Below, one piece after another: positions 1 to 7,633 of a stretch of DNA of 23,110 bases. Within the stretch, counting starts at the first letter, position 1, and every line of letters begins with the position of its first letter. The position numbers and the translations under genes are program-made. The notes under the pieces were generated by a model, which saw only the letters and a list, made by a program, of their open reading frames with translations, did no database searches and was not told the DNA's origin. This DNA is from an uncultured Eubacteriales bacterium. GTDB taxonomy: Bacteria > Bacillota > Clostridia > Christensenellales > CAG-138. The stretch spans positions 1 through 23,110 of the forward strand of contig UQOG01000019.1 in the NCBI GenBank assembly GCA_900542615.1, read 5' to 3'.

Positions 1-16
1 GGAGCTATGAAAACCT

Positions 17-44
17 CGAAAAAGTGGCGCAAGCCACTTTTTCG
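17..44 (-). terminator. Intrinsic terminator-like hairpin behind divIVA
   Basis: A perfect 12-bp inverted repeat (17-28 with 33-44) closes a 4-base loop. The arm is CGAAAAAGTGGC, so the A/T run is part of the stem and the hairpin reads as a terminator on either strand. It lies 88 bases downstream of the divIVA stop and would end the minus-strand sepF-divIVA transcript. A near-identical hairpin stands behind pnp (5200-5229). The rest of 1-132 shows nothing else I can name. Confidence 0.65.
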
Positions 45-132
45 ACAGCCTGAAAGCAGCCCAAGGCCGCTTTTTGGCAATCGTTGGAATGGGAACTCCC
101 CATCCTGGGCCCCTGTTGGCGGCGGCCGGCCA

Positions 133-381
133 TCAGCCGGGCTCGTCCTTGGGGGCATCCTGCTTTTCCGCCGCGGGCAACGGGTCCAGGAAGCCGCTCT
201 GGACGTTGGCCCGGGCCAATTCCTCCAGGAGCATCTTGTTGCGCAGCTCCAACAGCTGCAGCTCCTGCTCCATCCGCTCCATGTCCCGGATGATCTCATC
301 CAGGAACGCGTCCACCTCCCCGATGTCATAGCCCTGGAAGGCACGGCTGAATTTTCGGTTGATGATCTCCTGAATCTGCAC
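133..381 (-). CDS. divIVA: Short DivIVA-domain protein
   Basis: This is an 82-residue protein matching the N-terminal DivIVA domain, with the typical motif FSRAFQGYDIGEVDAFLDEI at about residues 11-30 followed by a short coiled-coil stretch to about residue 60. DivIVA proteins bind curved membrane at poles and septa and recruit partners. The start is GTG at 381, chosen because AAGGAG sits 7 bases upstream. Family members in Bacillus are about 160 residues or longer; this one stops after the first coiled coil, with a charged tail, and so lacks the long tetramerising C-terminal part. It is the last gene of the ylmE-sepF-divIVA group, 66 bases after sepF, and is followed by a terminator-like hairpin. 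The domain is clear; whether it does the same job as full DivIVA is open. Confidence 0.85.
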   Translation of the reverse strand: MQIQEIINRKFSRAFQGYDIGEVDAFLDEIIRDMERMEQELQLLELRNKMLLEELARANVQSGFLDPLPAAEKQDAPKDEPG

Positions 382-447
382 GGGTTCGCTCCTTTTTCAA
401 GAAAATGGGAGGCTGCCCTTTCGCAGCCCCCCGTCTTTTGCCGCCGG

Positions 448-921
448 TTACATCACGTCCGTATAATCGGAGGATTCATCGTTGCCGATGATGTCGTAGT
501 TGGTGGGCGCAACCACGAAAATACCCCGGGAGATCTTGTAGATGCTGCCGTTTAAGGCATAGATGGCGCCCGCCATGAAATCCAAAATACGCTGGGCGCA
601 ATCGATCTCCAGTTCCTCCATATTCACGATGACCGGTTTGCGGCTCTTGAGATTGTCGATGATATTCTGCGTATCCTCATAGCTGATGGGATGATACACA
701 ATCATCTTCATGGAAGCTGCTGTGGGAAGGCTTACCACGTTGGAGCCGCTGGCGGCGCTGGCCGCCGTACGCTGCCGTTTGCTGCGATTGGCCATGTTCA
801 GGACGTTATCCGTTTGGGCTTGGCTTTCGCCCTCGTAATACTCATCCCCATACATTTCATCGTCCATCTCGGTCTCCTCGATGCCGATGAAGTCCATGAA
901 TTTGTTCAAAAGACCTGCCAT
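448..921 (-). CDS. sepF: Cell division protein SepF
   Basis: SepF polymerises into rings, bundles FtsZ and anchors it to the membrane during septum formation. The 157-residue reading has the family layout: a short amphipathic N-terminus (MAGLLNKFMDFIGIEE), an acidic and Gln/Ser-rich linker to about residue 70, then the compact C-terminal domain with MKMIVYHPISYEDTQNI, the VNMEEL motif and DFMAGAIYALNGSIYKIS. I start it at the ATG at 921 because GGGGGA lies 7 bases upstream and the N-terminus then begins with the membrane-targeting helix; an ATG five codons upstream (936) is the alternative. It follows the YggS-like gene by about 107 bases and precedes divIVA, the order known from Bacillus subtilis (ylmE, ylmF, then divIVA). 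Confidence 0.93.
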   Translation of the reverse strand: MAGLLNKFMDFIGIEETEMDDEMYGDEYYEGESQAQTDNVLNMANRSKRQRTAASAASGSNVVSLPTAASMKMIVYHPISYEDTQNIIDNLKSRKPVIVNMEELEIDCAQRILDFMAGAIYALNGSIYKISRGIFVVAPTNYDIIGNDESSDYTDVM

Positions 922-989
922 GCTTTTTTCCCCCATTCAAATAATTTGTGGTATGTGCCTTGGCGCTTGGAGAAAAAAAGACGTTTTGA

Positions 990-1023
990 AAAACGGAACT
1001 GCTCTATCTATACGCTCCGTTTT
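990..1023 (-). terminator. Weak hairpin between yggS and sepF
   Basis: AAAACGGA (990-997) and TCCGTTTT (1016-1023) can pair into an 8-bp stem with an 18-base loop. On the minus strand a run of seven T follows about ten bases later. This could partly terminate or attenuate transcription between the YggS-like gene and sepF, but the large loop and the gap before the T run make it weak. Confidence 0.25.
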
Positions 1024-1028
1024 CGCGG

Positions 1029-1715
1029 CTACGCTGTTTGGCGCGGACCAAATATGGCCGTTCCCACCCGGACCATGGTCGCGCCTTCCAGAATGGCCGC
1101 TATATAATCCCCGCTCATGCCCATGGACAATGTATCCATTTCTTTCCATCCGGCAGAAACCAGCCTGTCGAACAGATCGCGCATCTGGGCAAAGTACCGG
1201 CGCGCCTCCTCCTGTCCCACGTTGGGAGGAATGCACATCAGCCCCTTGACCCGGATGCCGGGCAGCTGGGAGACCATATCGAGAAACGCAGGCAATGCAG
1301 CCGGCAAGACGCCGCCCTTTTGTTCTTCGGCGCCGATGTTCACCTCCAGGAGGACATCCTGGCTGCACCCATGCTTCTGGGCCAGGCGGCTGATCTCCTT
1401 GGCCAGCTCCGGCCGGTCTACCGACTGGATCAGCGCCACCTTGCCTATCACATATTTTACCTTATTTGTTTGCAGTTGTCCAATCATATGTGGAGAAAGT
1501 CCCCTGCTTTGGAAAAATTCCAGCTTGGATACCAGCTCCTGGGGCCGGTTTTCCCCCACTTCCCTTGCGCCCGCCGCAACCGCTTCCTCGATCCGGGCCG
1601 TATCCACAAACTTGGTCACCGCGATCAAGCGCACCTCGTCCCGGCTACGTCCCGCCGTCCGGCAGGCCTGCTGGACGGTTTCTTCCACCATCCGGTAATT
1701 TTCAGCAATGCTCAC
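1029..1715 (-). CDS. YggS/YlmE-family PLP-binding protein
   Basis: This 228-residue protein matches the PLP homeostasis protein family (YggS in E. coli, YlmE in Bacillus, human PLPBP), which folds as an alanine-racemase-like barrel and buffers pyridoxal phosphate. Visible marks are the PLP lysine in LIAVTKFV (K35), GENRPQE, the HMIGQLQTNKVKYV stretch, and the phosphate-binding end SMGMSGDY with GATMVRVGTAIFG. Length is normal. The start is GTG at 1715; purine-rich sequence (GAGG and AAGGA) lies just upstream, but the ribosome site is not ideal. It sits 33 bases after the HlyD-like gene and upstream of sepF, the usual place of ylmE in Gram-positive division clusters. Confidence 0.93.
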   Translation of the reverse strand: MSIAENYRMVEETVQQACRTAGRSRDEVRLIAVTKFVDTARIEEAVAAGAREVGENRPQELVSKLEFFQSRGLSPHMIGQLQTNKVKYVIGKVALIQSVDRPELAKEISRLAQKHGCSQDVLLEVNIGAEEQKGGVLPAALPAFLDMVSQLPGIRVKGLMCIPPNVGQEEARRYFAQMRDLFDRLVSAGWKEMDTLSMGMSGDYIAAILEGATMVRVGTAIFGPRQTA

Positions 1716-1748
1716 AATCCTTCGCCTCGCTTTTTCTTCCTGGGCCCC

Positions 1749-3029
1749 TTAATCCCCATAGCGCATCCCCGCTGACAGGGAGGCCCCGTCCTTGGCGGCG
1801 ATGATGGCCGTATCCTCGTCCGCGCTATATACCTCCAGGGGGATCTTCCGGCCGTCCACCGGCAAGACCGGCACCCCGTTTTCCTCCAAGATGGCCTCCA
1901 GGGGCACTTCCAGCCCCGTCATTTCCCCGGATAGGGTAACCTTCACGGTCCGCACGCCGATCAGATCCCCCAAGGTCTCGTTGAATTCCAGGATGTTTAC
2001 CACGCCGTTTTCATTCACCACCGGCTCCAGGGCCGTGCCGATGAACAGGCGGTCCGCATAGCCCTCCACCTGCACGTTATAGGTCTGCCCCGCGCTCACC
2101 CGCAGCGCCTGGCTCCGGGGGGTCACAAAGGCCATATACCAATGGGAAGGGTTCACCAGGCGGAACAGCAGGCTTTCGGAGCTGGCCACCATGCCCCCTG
2201 CGGCGCTGTCCAACACCTTGTTGATTACGTCCGCGTTGATCACGTCCAGCTTATCCCCGCTGAGCACCTGCTCAAACCCGTCGAAATAGAAGCTCACCAC
2301 CCCGCTGCCCTTTGCCACCACGTCGCTGGCATATTCGGCAAGCTGGGCCTTCTTGGTCTCCTCCTCCCCATACAGGGCGTTCAGGGCCTCGTCCGCCTGC
2401 ACCAGCTGCCGCAGCAGCGCGCTGCGCTGGGACAATAGCTCCTTGATGTCGTTTTCCAGGGCCAGCAGGTCCTCCCCCGCCGGCTGTTGGGAAAGCGCCT
2501 GCTCCCCCTGGACGGCCTGATCCGCCTGCGCGCTATCGGGCTGGGCCGTGGCAGCCGGGCTGCCGGCCTCCATGGTAAGGCCCCGGGGCTCCCGCTGCAA
2601 GCACCGGCGGATGGCTTGCTGCTTTTCCTGCAGCTGGTTGTTGATATTGCTTAGCTCCGCGCTCTCCACGCTGCCCAGCAATTCCATCTGCTTTTGGTAG
2701 ATCTGCTCCTGTATGTTCAGCAGGGACTGGGTCATATCATCCGTATAGCCCCACTTGTAAACCGTTGCCACCGGCATCTCGGAGGTCACCTGGGCGCCCT
2801 CCTGGACCTGGTAGGTGGCCCGGTCGTACCGCTCCACGGATACGCAGCTTTCCTCCCGGATCACAATGGCTGAAGCCTCCAGGGCTAAGGTCTGGGAGCC
2901 GGTGTGCAGGGTGCCGCTCTTCCGGCCCGGCTTCAACAGGAATATGGCCAGCGCCCCCAGCCCGATCACCAGAAACAGGATCAGGTAAAAGCGCGGATTG
3001 ATCTTAACACATTTGCGAGTACGAACGAT
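1749..3029 (-). CDS. HlyD-like membrane-anchored protein, apparent ATC start
   Basis: The protein resembles HlyD/barrel-sandwich membrane adaptor proteins: a basic N-terminus, one membrane segment (about residues 14-32), a beta-rich stretch, a long Gln/Glu/Ala-rich coiled coil (about residues 105-240, interrupted by an Ala/Gln/Pro-rich insert), then beta-rich adaptor-type domains. The first ordinary start in this frame is a GTG at 2969, inside the membrane segment. The frame stays open upstream, and a perfect AGGAGG (3038-3043) stands 8 bases before an ATC codon at 3029-3027. Starting there gives 426 residues with a proper charged N-terminus, so I place the start at 3029. No ABC or RND transporter partner is adjacent. 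The neighbours are division and sporulation genes, so a role in envelope processes is possible but inferred. Confidence 0.75.
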   Translation of the reverse strand: MVRTRKCVKINPRFYLILFLVIGLGALAIFLLKPGRKSGTLHTGSQTLALEASAIVIREESCVSVERYDRATYQVQEGAQVTSEMPVATVYKWGYTDDMTQSLLNIQEQIYQKQMELLGSVESAELSNINNQLQEKQQAIRRCLQREPRGLTMEAGSPAATAQPDSAQADQAVQGEQALSQQPAGEDLLALENDIKELLSQRSALLRQLVQADEALNALYGEEETKKAQLAEYASDVVAKGSGVVSFYFDGFEQVLSGDKLDVINADVINKVLDSAAGGMVASSESLLFRLVNPSHWYMAFVTPRSQALRVSAGQTYNVQVEGYADRLFIGTALEPVVNENGVVNILEFNETLGDLIGVRTVKVTLSGEMTGLEVPLEAILEENGVPVLPVDGRKIPLEVYSADEDTAIIAAKDGASLSAGMRYGD

Positions 3030-3059
3030 GCGGATCGCCTCCTTTCTGCTGCCGCAAGC

Positions 3060-4328
3060 TCATAGGCCCATGGCCTGGCGGACCTTGGTATGCACCGCCT
3101 GCCGGCCTACCACCGCCGCCACCATGCGGCTTTCATCCAATACATAGGGCAGGATGGCCTCCACATCCGCCATGCGCACCCCGGCGATGCGGCTGAGCAT
3201 CTCCCCTTCCTCCAGGGCGTAGCCCCGCATCAACATGCTGCGGCCTATGGCGCTGCTCCTGGCGGAAGTGCTTTCCTGGCCCAGCATATAGCTGCCCTTG
3301 AGCTGCTCCTTGGCCCGGTGGAATTCCTCCGCCGTAAGGCCCTGCTCCCGCATACGCCTGGCTTCCTGCAGCATCAGCTCCGCCACCTGGGCGCCCTGCT
3401 TCCCCTCGGTGCCCGCGTACAGGGCGAAATACCCCGTGCCGCTATAGCCGCTGGGATAGGAATAAACCGAATAGGCCATGCCCCGCTCCTCCCGGATGTG
3501 CTGGAACAGCCGGCTGCTCATGGAGCCCCCCAGGGCGTTGTTGAGCACATACAGGGCGAATTGCTCCTTGGTATCCGTGGGGAAGCCGGGGAACCCCAAA
3601 CAAATATGGGCCTGCTCCACGTCCTTTTGGGCGGCCACAAAGCGCCGCCCCTGGATCAGTTGGGAGTCGGGCATGTCCGTCCCGGCGGCCGGGGCGGCTG
3701 TCCCGGCCTTGCAAAAGGCTCCTTCCAGCAGGGCCAGGAGGGCTTGCATATCCACCCGGCCCGCGCAGGCCACCACCATATCCCCCAGCTGATACCGCCG
3801 GGCCATATAGGCCCGCAGGCTTTCCGGGGTAAAGGCCCGCACGCTTTCCTGGGAACCCAGGATGGGCCGGGCCAGGGGGCTCTCCCCATACATGGCCCCG
3901 CCCAATAGCTCATGGACCAGCTCCTCCGGGCTATCCTCCACCATGAGGATCTCCTCGCACACCACCCCTTGCTCCCGGGCCAGGTCATCCGGATCCAGGC
4001 GGGGATGCTGCACCAGATCCTGTAGGATGTCCACCGCCTGGCCCAGATGCTCGTCCAGCACCTTGGCGTAATAGCAGGTGCACTCCTTGGCCGTAAAGGC
4101 GTTCAGGTTGCCGCCCAGCCCGTCCATCTCCCCGGCGATTTCCTTGGCGGTGCGGTTCTCCGTCCCCTTGAAGAGCATGTGCTCGATCATATGGGAGATG
4201 CCGCCCTCCCCAGGCCCCTCATACACGGGCCCTGCGGGGATCCAGATCCCGATGGCAACGGAGCGGACCCCGTCCATGGGCTCCGCCACCACCTGCATAC
4301 CGTTTGACAACCGGTCAGTCAAAATCAT
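3060..4328 (-). CDS. mlpA: M16-family zinc metallopeptidase (MlpA/YmxG type)
   Basis: This 422-residue protein belongs to the pitrilysin/processing-peptidase (M16) family. The inverted zinc motif HMIEH is at residues 46-50, with H46 and H50 as ligands and E49 as the catalytic base; the distal glutamate ligand lies in GVVCEEI at about residue 126, at the usual distance. The second inactive M16 domain follows, with the family motif ALGGSMSSRLFQHIREERGMAYSV split across the middle of the protein. Length and layout are normal. It starts 12 bases after the ylxY stop, and pnp-ylxY-mlpA is the gene order in Bacillus subtilis. The substrate is unknown; family members degrade or process peptides. Confidence 0.92.
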   Translation of the reverse strand: MILTDRLSNGMQVVAEPMDGVRSVAIGIWIPAGPVYEGPGEGGISHMIEHMLFKGTENRTAKEIAGEMDGLGGNLNAFTAKECTCYYAKVLDEHLGQAVDILQDLVQHPRLDPDDLAREQGVVCEEILMVEDSPEELVHELLGGAMYGESPLARPILGSQESVRAFTPESLRAYMARRYQLGDMVVACAGRVDMQALLALLEGAFCKAGTAAPAAGTDMPDSQLIQGRRFVAAQKDVEQAHICLGFPGFPTDTKEQFALYVLNNALGGSMSSRLFQHIREERGMAYSVYSYPSGYSGTGYFALYAGTEGKQGAQVAELMLQEARRMREQGLTAEEFHRAKEQLKGSYMLGQESTSARSSAIGRSMLMRGYALEEGEMLSRIAGVRMADVEAILPYVLDESRMVAAVVGRQAVHTKVRQAMGL

Positions 4329-4340
4329 TCCGATCCGTTC

Positions 4341-5015
4341 CTATGGGAGCACCTCCCCTACGGGGACGGGCTCCAATCCTTTCTCCCGTAATGCCGCAAG
4401 GATCCCGGAAAGGGCCTCCCCGGCAGCCCGGGTGGGCTGCAGCAGCAGGATGCTGCCCGGGATGGGCTCCGCCGGTACCCTGGCGAGGATGTCCCCAGCC
4501 CCGCCCCGGGCGCACAATAGATCCGCCGTGCACAAAACCTGGGTCAGCCCCAGCTTATGGGCTGCCCGGCCCGACACGGTGACCGACCGGCCCCCGGAAT
4601 AATACAGCGCCGGCCTGACCCCCGCTGCCGCCTCTATGGCCGCCAGGGACCGCTCCACGTCCTCCTGCACCCAGCTCAGCCGCCCATCCTGGCCTTCCTC
4701 GTAACCCATGGTGGCCAACTCGTGGCCCTCCTGGGCCATGCGCCGGGCCATAACCGGATTGCGGTCCGCCCACGCCCCGCTTATGGCAAAGGTGACGTGG
4801 ACCTGTTCCCCTTGCAGGGTATCCAAAATATCCGCCATCGCCTCCGCGTCCCAGCTGACGGCGAATTGTAAGGCTATTTTCCCCTCCGCCTGGCCCCGGT
4901 ATACCGGGGCGCTGACGCTGATCGTCTGGGGTTGGGTAGTCCCCACATATAACCCCGCGATCAGCAGCAGCAACAGCAGATTGGTAACGGCGTGCCCGGC
5001 CTTTGACCTTCCCAT
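4341..5015 (-). CDS. ylxY: YlxY-like polysaccharide deacetylase-family protein, active site degenerate
   Basis: This 224-residue protein has an N-terminal membrane or signal segment (about residues 10-27) and a NodB-type deacetylase fold. The family's metal and catalytic motifs are altered: where active enzymes have an Asp-Asp pair in motif 1, this has QFAVSWDAEAM, and where they have H-(S/T)-x-x-H in motif 2, this has GHELATMGYEEG, keeping only the first histidine of the stretch. It is therefore probably not an active deacetylase. Sporulation-related YlxY of Bacillus sits at the same place between pnp and mlpA, which supports the name. The ATG at 5015 has AAGGGGGA about 6 bases upstream. The assignment rests on fold-level likeness and gene order. 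Confidence 0.78.
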   Translation of the reverse strand: MGRSKAGHAVTNLLLLLLIAGLYVGTTQPQTISVSAPVYRGQAEGKIALQFAVSWDAEAMADILDTLQGEQVHVTFAISGAWADRNPVMARRMAQEGHELATMGYEEGQDGRLSWVQEDVERSLAAIEAAAGVRPALYYSGGRSVTVSGRAAHKLGLTQVLCTADLLCARGGAGDILARVPAEPIPGSILLLQPTRAAGEALSGILAALREKGLEPVPVGEVLP

Positions 5016-5199
5016 GGCGCATCCCCCTTGTTTGTTCTATATATATGGGTATGCGCCAAAAGGCGGCCTTAGCCCCGCCGGCAAAAATTCCTTTTTTCTC
5101 CGGCCCCTTCCTCCCAGCCGGGAAACCCAGGCGCGCTCCCTTGGTTTGTTTGTCAGGGGGCCGCCTTGCCGGCGAAAAGATTTTTTATGGCCCTATTGC

Positions 5200-5229
5200 G
5201 TTAAAAAGTGGCATACGCCACTTTTTAAC
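5200..5229 (-). terminator. Terminator-like hairpin behind pnp
   Basis: A perfect 13-bp inverted repeat (5200-5212 with 5217-5229) closes the loop ATAC. The arms are GTTAAAAAGTGGC and its complement, so each strand ends in a T run inside the stem. It starts 43 bases after the pnp stop and could end pnp transcription before ylxY. The core arm AAAAAGTGGC is identical to that of the hairpin behind divIVA. The remaining 180 bases up to ylxY are GC-rich and show no gene; no clear promoter for ylxY is visible. Confidence 0.7.
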
Positions 5230-5272
5230 AAAACCGTATGGATAAAAAAGCCTAAGCGTCTGGGCCCGTGAA

Positions 5273-7366
5273 TCATTTCTTCGCGTCCGGCAACAGGTCC
5301 TTCCGGGTCAGGTCGATCTTGCCATCGGGCTTCACGGCGATGACCCGCACCAGCAGCTCGTCGCCTACGCTGACCTCGTCCTCCACCCGCTCAACCCGGT
5401 GGTTGGCCAGGCGGCTGATGTGTACCAAGCCCTTCTTGCCGGGCTTGAGCTCCACCTGGGCGCCGATGGGCAGGATATTTACCACCTTGCCCAGGAATAC
5501 CTCGCCCACCTCGATGTCGTGGCAAATGCTGTCGATGATCTTCTTGGCCTTCTCCGCCGCCGCCATATCCGGGGAGGCGATGAACACCCGGCCGTCGTCC
5601 TCGATGTCGATCTTGACGCCGGTCTCCGCGATGATGCCGTTGATGGTCTTGCCGCCGCTGCCGATCACCTCCCGGATCTTATCGGGATGGATGGTGAACT
5701 GGAGGATGCGGGGCGCATAGGGGCTCAGCTCTGCCCGGGGCGCGGGGATGGTCTCCAGCATCTTGTTCAGGATGAACAGCCTGCCCTGCCTGGCCTGCTC
5801 CAGGGCCCGGGTAAGGATCTCCTTATCGATGCCCTTGATCTTGATATCCATCTGGATGGCGGTGATGCCGTCCTTGGTGCCCGCCACCTTGAAGTCCATA
5901 TCCCCCAGGAAGTCTTCCAGACCCTGGATATCCGTCAATACGGCGATGTTGCCGTTGGCGTCGTCCTTGATCAGGCCCATGGCCACGCCGGCCACCGGCT
6001 TCTTGATGGGCACGCCCGCGTCCATGAGGGCCATGGTGCTGGCGCAGATGGAAGCCTGGGAGGTGGAGCCGTTGGAGCTGACCACTTCGGATACCAGGCG
6101 GATGGCATAGGGGAATTCCTCCTCGGAGGGGATCATGGGCAGCAGGGCCCGCTCCGCCAGGGCGCCGTGGCCGATCTCCCGCCGGCCCGGGCTGCGCACA
6201 GGCCGGGTCTCCCCCACGGAATAGGGGGGCATATTATAGTGGTGGATATAGCGCTTGAAATCCTCCTCGCCGATGCCGTCCAGGGTCTGGCCGTCCCCCA
6301 TGCAGCCCAGGGTGGCGATGGTCATCACCTGGGTCTGGCCCCGGGTGAACACGGCGCTGCCATGGGTGCGGGGCAGGATGCCGGTCTCGCACCAGATGGG
6401 CCGGATCTCGTCCTGCTTGCGGCCGTCGGGCCGGATGTGCCGGTTGATGATCTTATCCCGGACGATCTCCTTGGTGAGGGTATAGAGGATGCTGTCCACA
6501 TCCTTTTCGCTGTCCGGATAGGCCTCCGCAAAGTGGGCGATGGTCTCTTCCTTCACCTGGCTGCTGCGGTCTTCCCGCTCGTAGCGGTCGAAGGTATCCA
6601 GGCTCCATTCCACCTTATCCCGGGCATAGGCCCGCACTTCCTCGGTAAAGGCCGGGTCGGGCTGGTAGATGTTGACCTCCATCTTGGGCTTGCCCACCTG
6701 GGCCTGGATGTCCTCGATAAAGGCCACGATCTTCTTGATCTCCTCCTGGGCATACAGGATGGCGTCCAGCATTTCCTGCTCGGTGAGCTCGCAGGCGCCG
6801 GCCTCCACCATCATCACCGCGTCCCGGGTGCCGGCCACCGTCAGGGTGAGGCGGCTCTTAGCCCGCTGCTCGCTGTTGGGGTTGATGATATACTTGCCGT
6901 CCACCATGCCCACCGCCACCGCGCCGGTGGGGCCCATGAAGGGCGCTTCGCTGATGGACAGGGCGATGGAGCTGCCCAGCATGGCCAAAATATCCGGCTG
7001 CACGTCCTGGTCCACGGACAACACCGTGGCGATTACCTGGATGTCGTTATAGAAGCCCTTGGGGAACAGGGGCCGCAGGGGCCGGTCGATGAGCCTGTCC
7101 GTCAGAATGGCCTTTTCGCTGGGACGGCCTTCCCGCTTGATGAACCCGCCGGGGATCTTGCCCACGGAGTACATCTTCTCTTCAAATTCGATGCTCAGGG
7201 GCAAAAAATCCACCCCGTCCCGGGGCGCTTTTGCCACCGTGGCGCACACCAGCACCACCGTATCCCCGCAGCGCACCAGGGCGCTACCGCCCGCTTGTTC
7301 CGCATATTTGCCTGTTGTTACGGACAGGGTACGGCCTGCCAGCTCCATTGAAAAATTACCTTGCAT
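5273..7366 (-). CDS. pnp: Polyribonucleotide nucleotidyltransferase (PNPase)
   Basis: PNPase degrades RNA 3' to 5' by phosphorolysis and forms a trimeric ring. The 697-residue protein has the full layout: RNase PH domain 1 (about residues 5-150, with EGRPSEKAILTDRLIDRPLRPLF), a helical domain (about 150-310), RNase PH domain 2 (about 320-540, with RTHGSAVFTRGQTQ and DFLGDMDFKVAGT, whose aspartates are catalytic), a KH domain with the GSGGKTI loop (about 555-615) and a C-terminal S1 domain (about 625-693, with GLVHISRLA). Start ATG at 7366 has AAGGAG 7 bases upstream. rpsO, often just upstream in other bacteria, is absent here; instead a divergent gene is found. Confidence 0.98.
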   Translation of the reverse strand: MQGNFSMELAGRTLSVTTGKYAEQAGGSALVRCGDTVVLVCATVAKAPRDGVDFLPLSIEFEEKMYSVGKIPGGFIKREGRPSEKAILTDRLIDRPLRPLFPKGFYNDIQVIATVLSVDQDVQPDILAMLGSSIALSISEAPFMGPTGAVAVGMVDGKYIINPNSEQRAKSRLTLTVAGTRDAVMMVEAGACELTEQEMLDAILYAQEEIKKIVAFIEDIQAQVGKPKMEVNIYQPDPAFTEEVRAYARDKVEWSLDTFDRYEREDRSSQVKEETIAHFAEAYPDSEKDVDSILYTLTKEIVRDKIINRHIRPDGRKQDEIRPIWCETGILPRTHGSAVFTRGQTQVMTIATLGCMGDGQTLDGIGEEDFKRYIHHYNMPPYSVGETRPVRSPGRREIGHGALAERALLPMIPSEEEFPYAIRLVSEVVSSNGSTSQASICASTMALMDAGVPIKKPVAGVAMGLIKDDANGNIAVLTDIQGLEDFLGDMDFKVAGTKDGITAIQMDIKIKGIDKEILTRALEQARQGRLFILNKMLETIPAPRAELSPYAPRILQFTIHPDKIREVIGSGGKTINGIIAETGVKIDIEDDGRVFIASPDMAAAEKAKKIIDSICHDIEVGEVFLGKVVNILPIGAQVELKPGKKGLVHISRLANHRVERVEDEVSVGDELLVRVIAVKPDGKIDLTRKDLLPDAKK

Positions 7367-7411
7367 GTGTTTCTCCTTTTTCCTTATCTACCAATCTTCA
7401 TTATCCCTCGT

Positions 7412-7417
7412 ATTATA
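7412..7417 (-). promoter_or_regulatory. Probable -10 box of pnp
   Basis: On the minus strand a perfect TATAAT lies about 45 bases upstream of the pnp start, inside the only AT-rich part of the 267-base divergent region (7367-7633). No good -35 box is found 16-18 bases further up; GTGCTT is at the 17-base position. The call rests on the -10 match and location. Confidence 0.5.
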
Positions 7418-7553
7418 CAATATGATAAGAAAAAAAGCACGTCTTTTTTTGCCGGTCTTCCTGGGTTTTCCGGCGCTCCCCTCCCCCTCGCCCCGGCCCG
7501 GCTTGCAGCCTCCTAGTCCTTCTTCCGTTAACGGGCATAAAAATTCATATTTT

Positions 7554-7567
7554 TGCATTACAATGCA
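7554..7567. promoter_or_regulatory. Inverted repeat TGCATT-AC-AATGCA upstream of spoIID-like gene
   Basis: A perfect 6-2-6 inverted repeat lies about 25 bases upstream of the putative -10 box of the SpoIID-like gene. Its size and position suit an operator for a dimeric regulator, but no regulator can be named. A second, smaller inverted repeat (AACGT-A-ACGTT, 7611-7621) lies next to the ribosome binding site. Confidence 0.3.
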
Positions 7568-7589
7568 TGTACTCATCCTGCGAAATTTA

Positions 7590-7598
7590 TGTTATTAT
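7590..7598 (+). promoter_or_regulatory. Extended -10 promoter of the SpoIID-like gene
   Basis: TGTTATTAT fits the extended -10 pattern TGnTATAAT with one mismatch, about 35 bases upstream of the ATG at 7634. No convincing -35 is present, which is common for extended -10 promoters. A sporulation sigma factor cannot be ruled out, but I see no matching motif. Confidence 0.45.
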
Positions 7599-7633
7599 GT
7601 ATGTAATATTAACGTAACGTTGAGGATCTTGCC

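Noticed and set aside
5399..7351. 650-codon open frame on the plus strand
   Set aside because: It is entirely antisense to pnp, has a His/Gly/Leu-rich composition typical of a shadow frame in GC-rich DNA, and matches no family.
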